Assembly: GCA_964352985.1 (NCBI GenBank)
Contig: CAYGUK010000098.1
Span: forward strand, 1 to 14,594
From: CAYGUK01 sp964352985
GTDB taxonomy: Bacteria; Pseudomonadota; Gammaproteobacteria; JAHCLG01
Length of the DNA stretch: 14,594 nucleotides
Reading direction: 5' to 3'
Under the pieces are notes generated by a model. It searched no databases. It had not been told where the DNA came from and saw only the letters and a list, made by a program, of their open reading frames with translations. Below, one piece after another: positions 14,060 to 14,594 of the stretch; within the stretch, counting starts at the first letter, position 1, and each line of letters begins with the position of its first letter. Both the position numbers and the translations under genes were made by a program.

Positions 14060-14548
14060 CTATAGTTTTTGATGTTGATCAAATTGTCTTAATTGTGGTG
14101 CGTTTGCAATACGAACAGAATCATCCTTAACACTAGGACAATGTTCATGAATTATTCTCTGAAACTCATCACAATTAAACGTCGTGGCTTCTTCATCAGC
14201 AGGAAATAAAAACTCCACATTATTTTTTTCTTTGTTCAATTCAATTTTATTGTTAAATATAAATTGAGCTATACCATTTCTAAACGCTTCACGTTGTTCT
14301 GGTGTTGTCTTCAACATAAAGATTGGATAATGTTGCAGAAAAGCCTGCTTTAACGAATTAGTGACTAATTTAGTTATATTTTGCAACGTTTCTCTATTTA
14401 AATATTGCCGGTTAAAGTGAGTTGCCCTATATTTCCTTTCACATTCATCCCAGACTTTTCCTAAAATTAATTCGACATTATCTGAGAGTGACCGGGTCGA
14501 ACCGTTAGATTTGAAAAAAGCTTTGATTGTGTTACTTAGACCCCACAT
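14060..14548 (-). CDS. Unknown 162-residue charged helical protein
   Basis: I do not recognise this protein. It opens MWGLSNTIKAFFKSNGSTRSL, then is mostly charged amphipathic helix: LSDNVELILGKVWDECERKY, LQNITKLVTNSLKQAFLQHYP and TPEQREAFRNGIAQFIFNN. A short strand pair with NKIELNKEKNNVEFLFP follows and the tail is Gln/His-rich. There are two Cys-containing helices (C37 and a later NCDEF), no signal peptide and no membrane span. The frame has an upstream in-frame stop at 14588-14590 and no other ATG between, so 14548 is the only ATG start for the full frame, although GCGGA abuts it too closely to be a good ribosome-binding site. It is convergent with the NLS-tailed gene across 140 nt that show no clear terminator. 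Confidence 0.6.
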   Translation of the reverse strand: MWGLSNTIKAFFKSNGSTRSLSDNVELILGKVWDECERKYRATHFNRQYLNRETLQNITKLVTNSLKQAFLQHYPIFMLKTTPEQREAFRNGIAQFIFNNKIELNKEKNNVEFLFPADEEATTFNCDEFQRIIHEHCPSVKDDSVRIANAPQLRQFDQHQKL

Positions 14549-14594
14549 TCCGCGGATCTGAATTAGAGAAATTTCGGATTTTTCATGCTACGAT

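Noticed and set aside
1..14594. CRISPR arrays, tRNA or rRNA genes, toxin-antitoxin pairs, known anti-phage systems
   Set aside because: No regularly spaced repeats, no tRNA-like clover-leaf with a CCA end and no matching protein motifs were seen on either strand.

Overview
The window reads as AT-rich chromosomal DNA of a gammaproteobacterium, most likely a host-associated member of the Legionellales (Legionella, Coxiella, Berkiella or Rickettsiella-like). The evidence is indirect: proteobacterial-type metabolic genes lie among AT-rich orphan genes whose products look like host-directed effectors, including one with a eukaryotic-type OTU cysteine-protease domain. No rRNA, tRNA, CRISPR array, transposase or phage gene was seen.

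Layout. (1) 1-1135, minus strand: a sugar-nucleotide (CMP-sialate type) cytidylyltransferase overlaps by 20 bp the start of a Bcr/CflA-type MFS exporter that runs off the left edge. (2) 1328-1720, minus: a SnoaL/NTF2-fold protein. (3) 1932-3590, plus: a 513-residue OTU-domain protein sits between two near-identical 23-bp copies of a palindromic, hairpin-forming element, as an inserted cassette would. (4) 3607-4378, minus: a clear L-rhamnose mutarotase and a small unknown protein. (5) 4610-8362, plus: a YhiN/HI0933-type flavoprotein (apparently leaderless), then a divergent SLC13/DASS-like permease whose stop overlaps (ATGA) the start of a secreted PF04392-type solute-binding protein; these last two look like one transport unit. 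(6) 8363-8861: mostly non-coding, with several inverted repeats including a perfect 14-bp pair. (7) 8862-11658, minus: a cysteine-pair-rich 169-residue protein and a 709-residue helical protein, both unrecognised. (8) 11755-12741, minus: a ketopantoate-reductase-family enzyme. (9) 12897-13919, plus: an ORF broken by one in-frame TAA, whose second part ends in a disordered, basic, nuclear-localisation-like tail. (10) 14060-14548, minus: a last unknown protein.

The metabolic genes are isolated single genes or pairs, not parts of long operons. The orphan genes alternate with them, as effector genes scattered through a core chromosome would. Several starts were moved to an internal Met because a clear Shine-Dalgarno sequence or the family N-terminus sits there: the cytidylyltransferase (1135), the mutarotase (3927), the solute-binding protein (7340), the Cys-rich protein (9371) and the reductase (12741).
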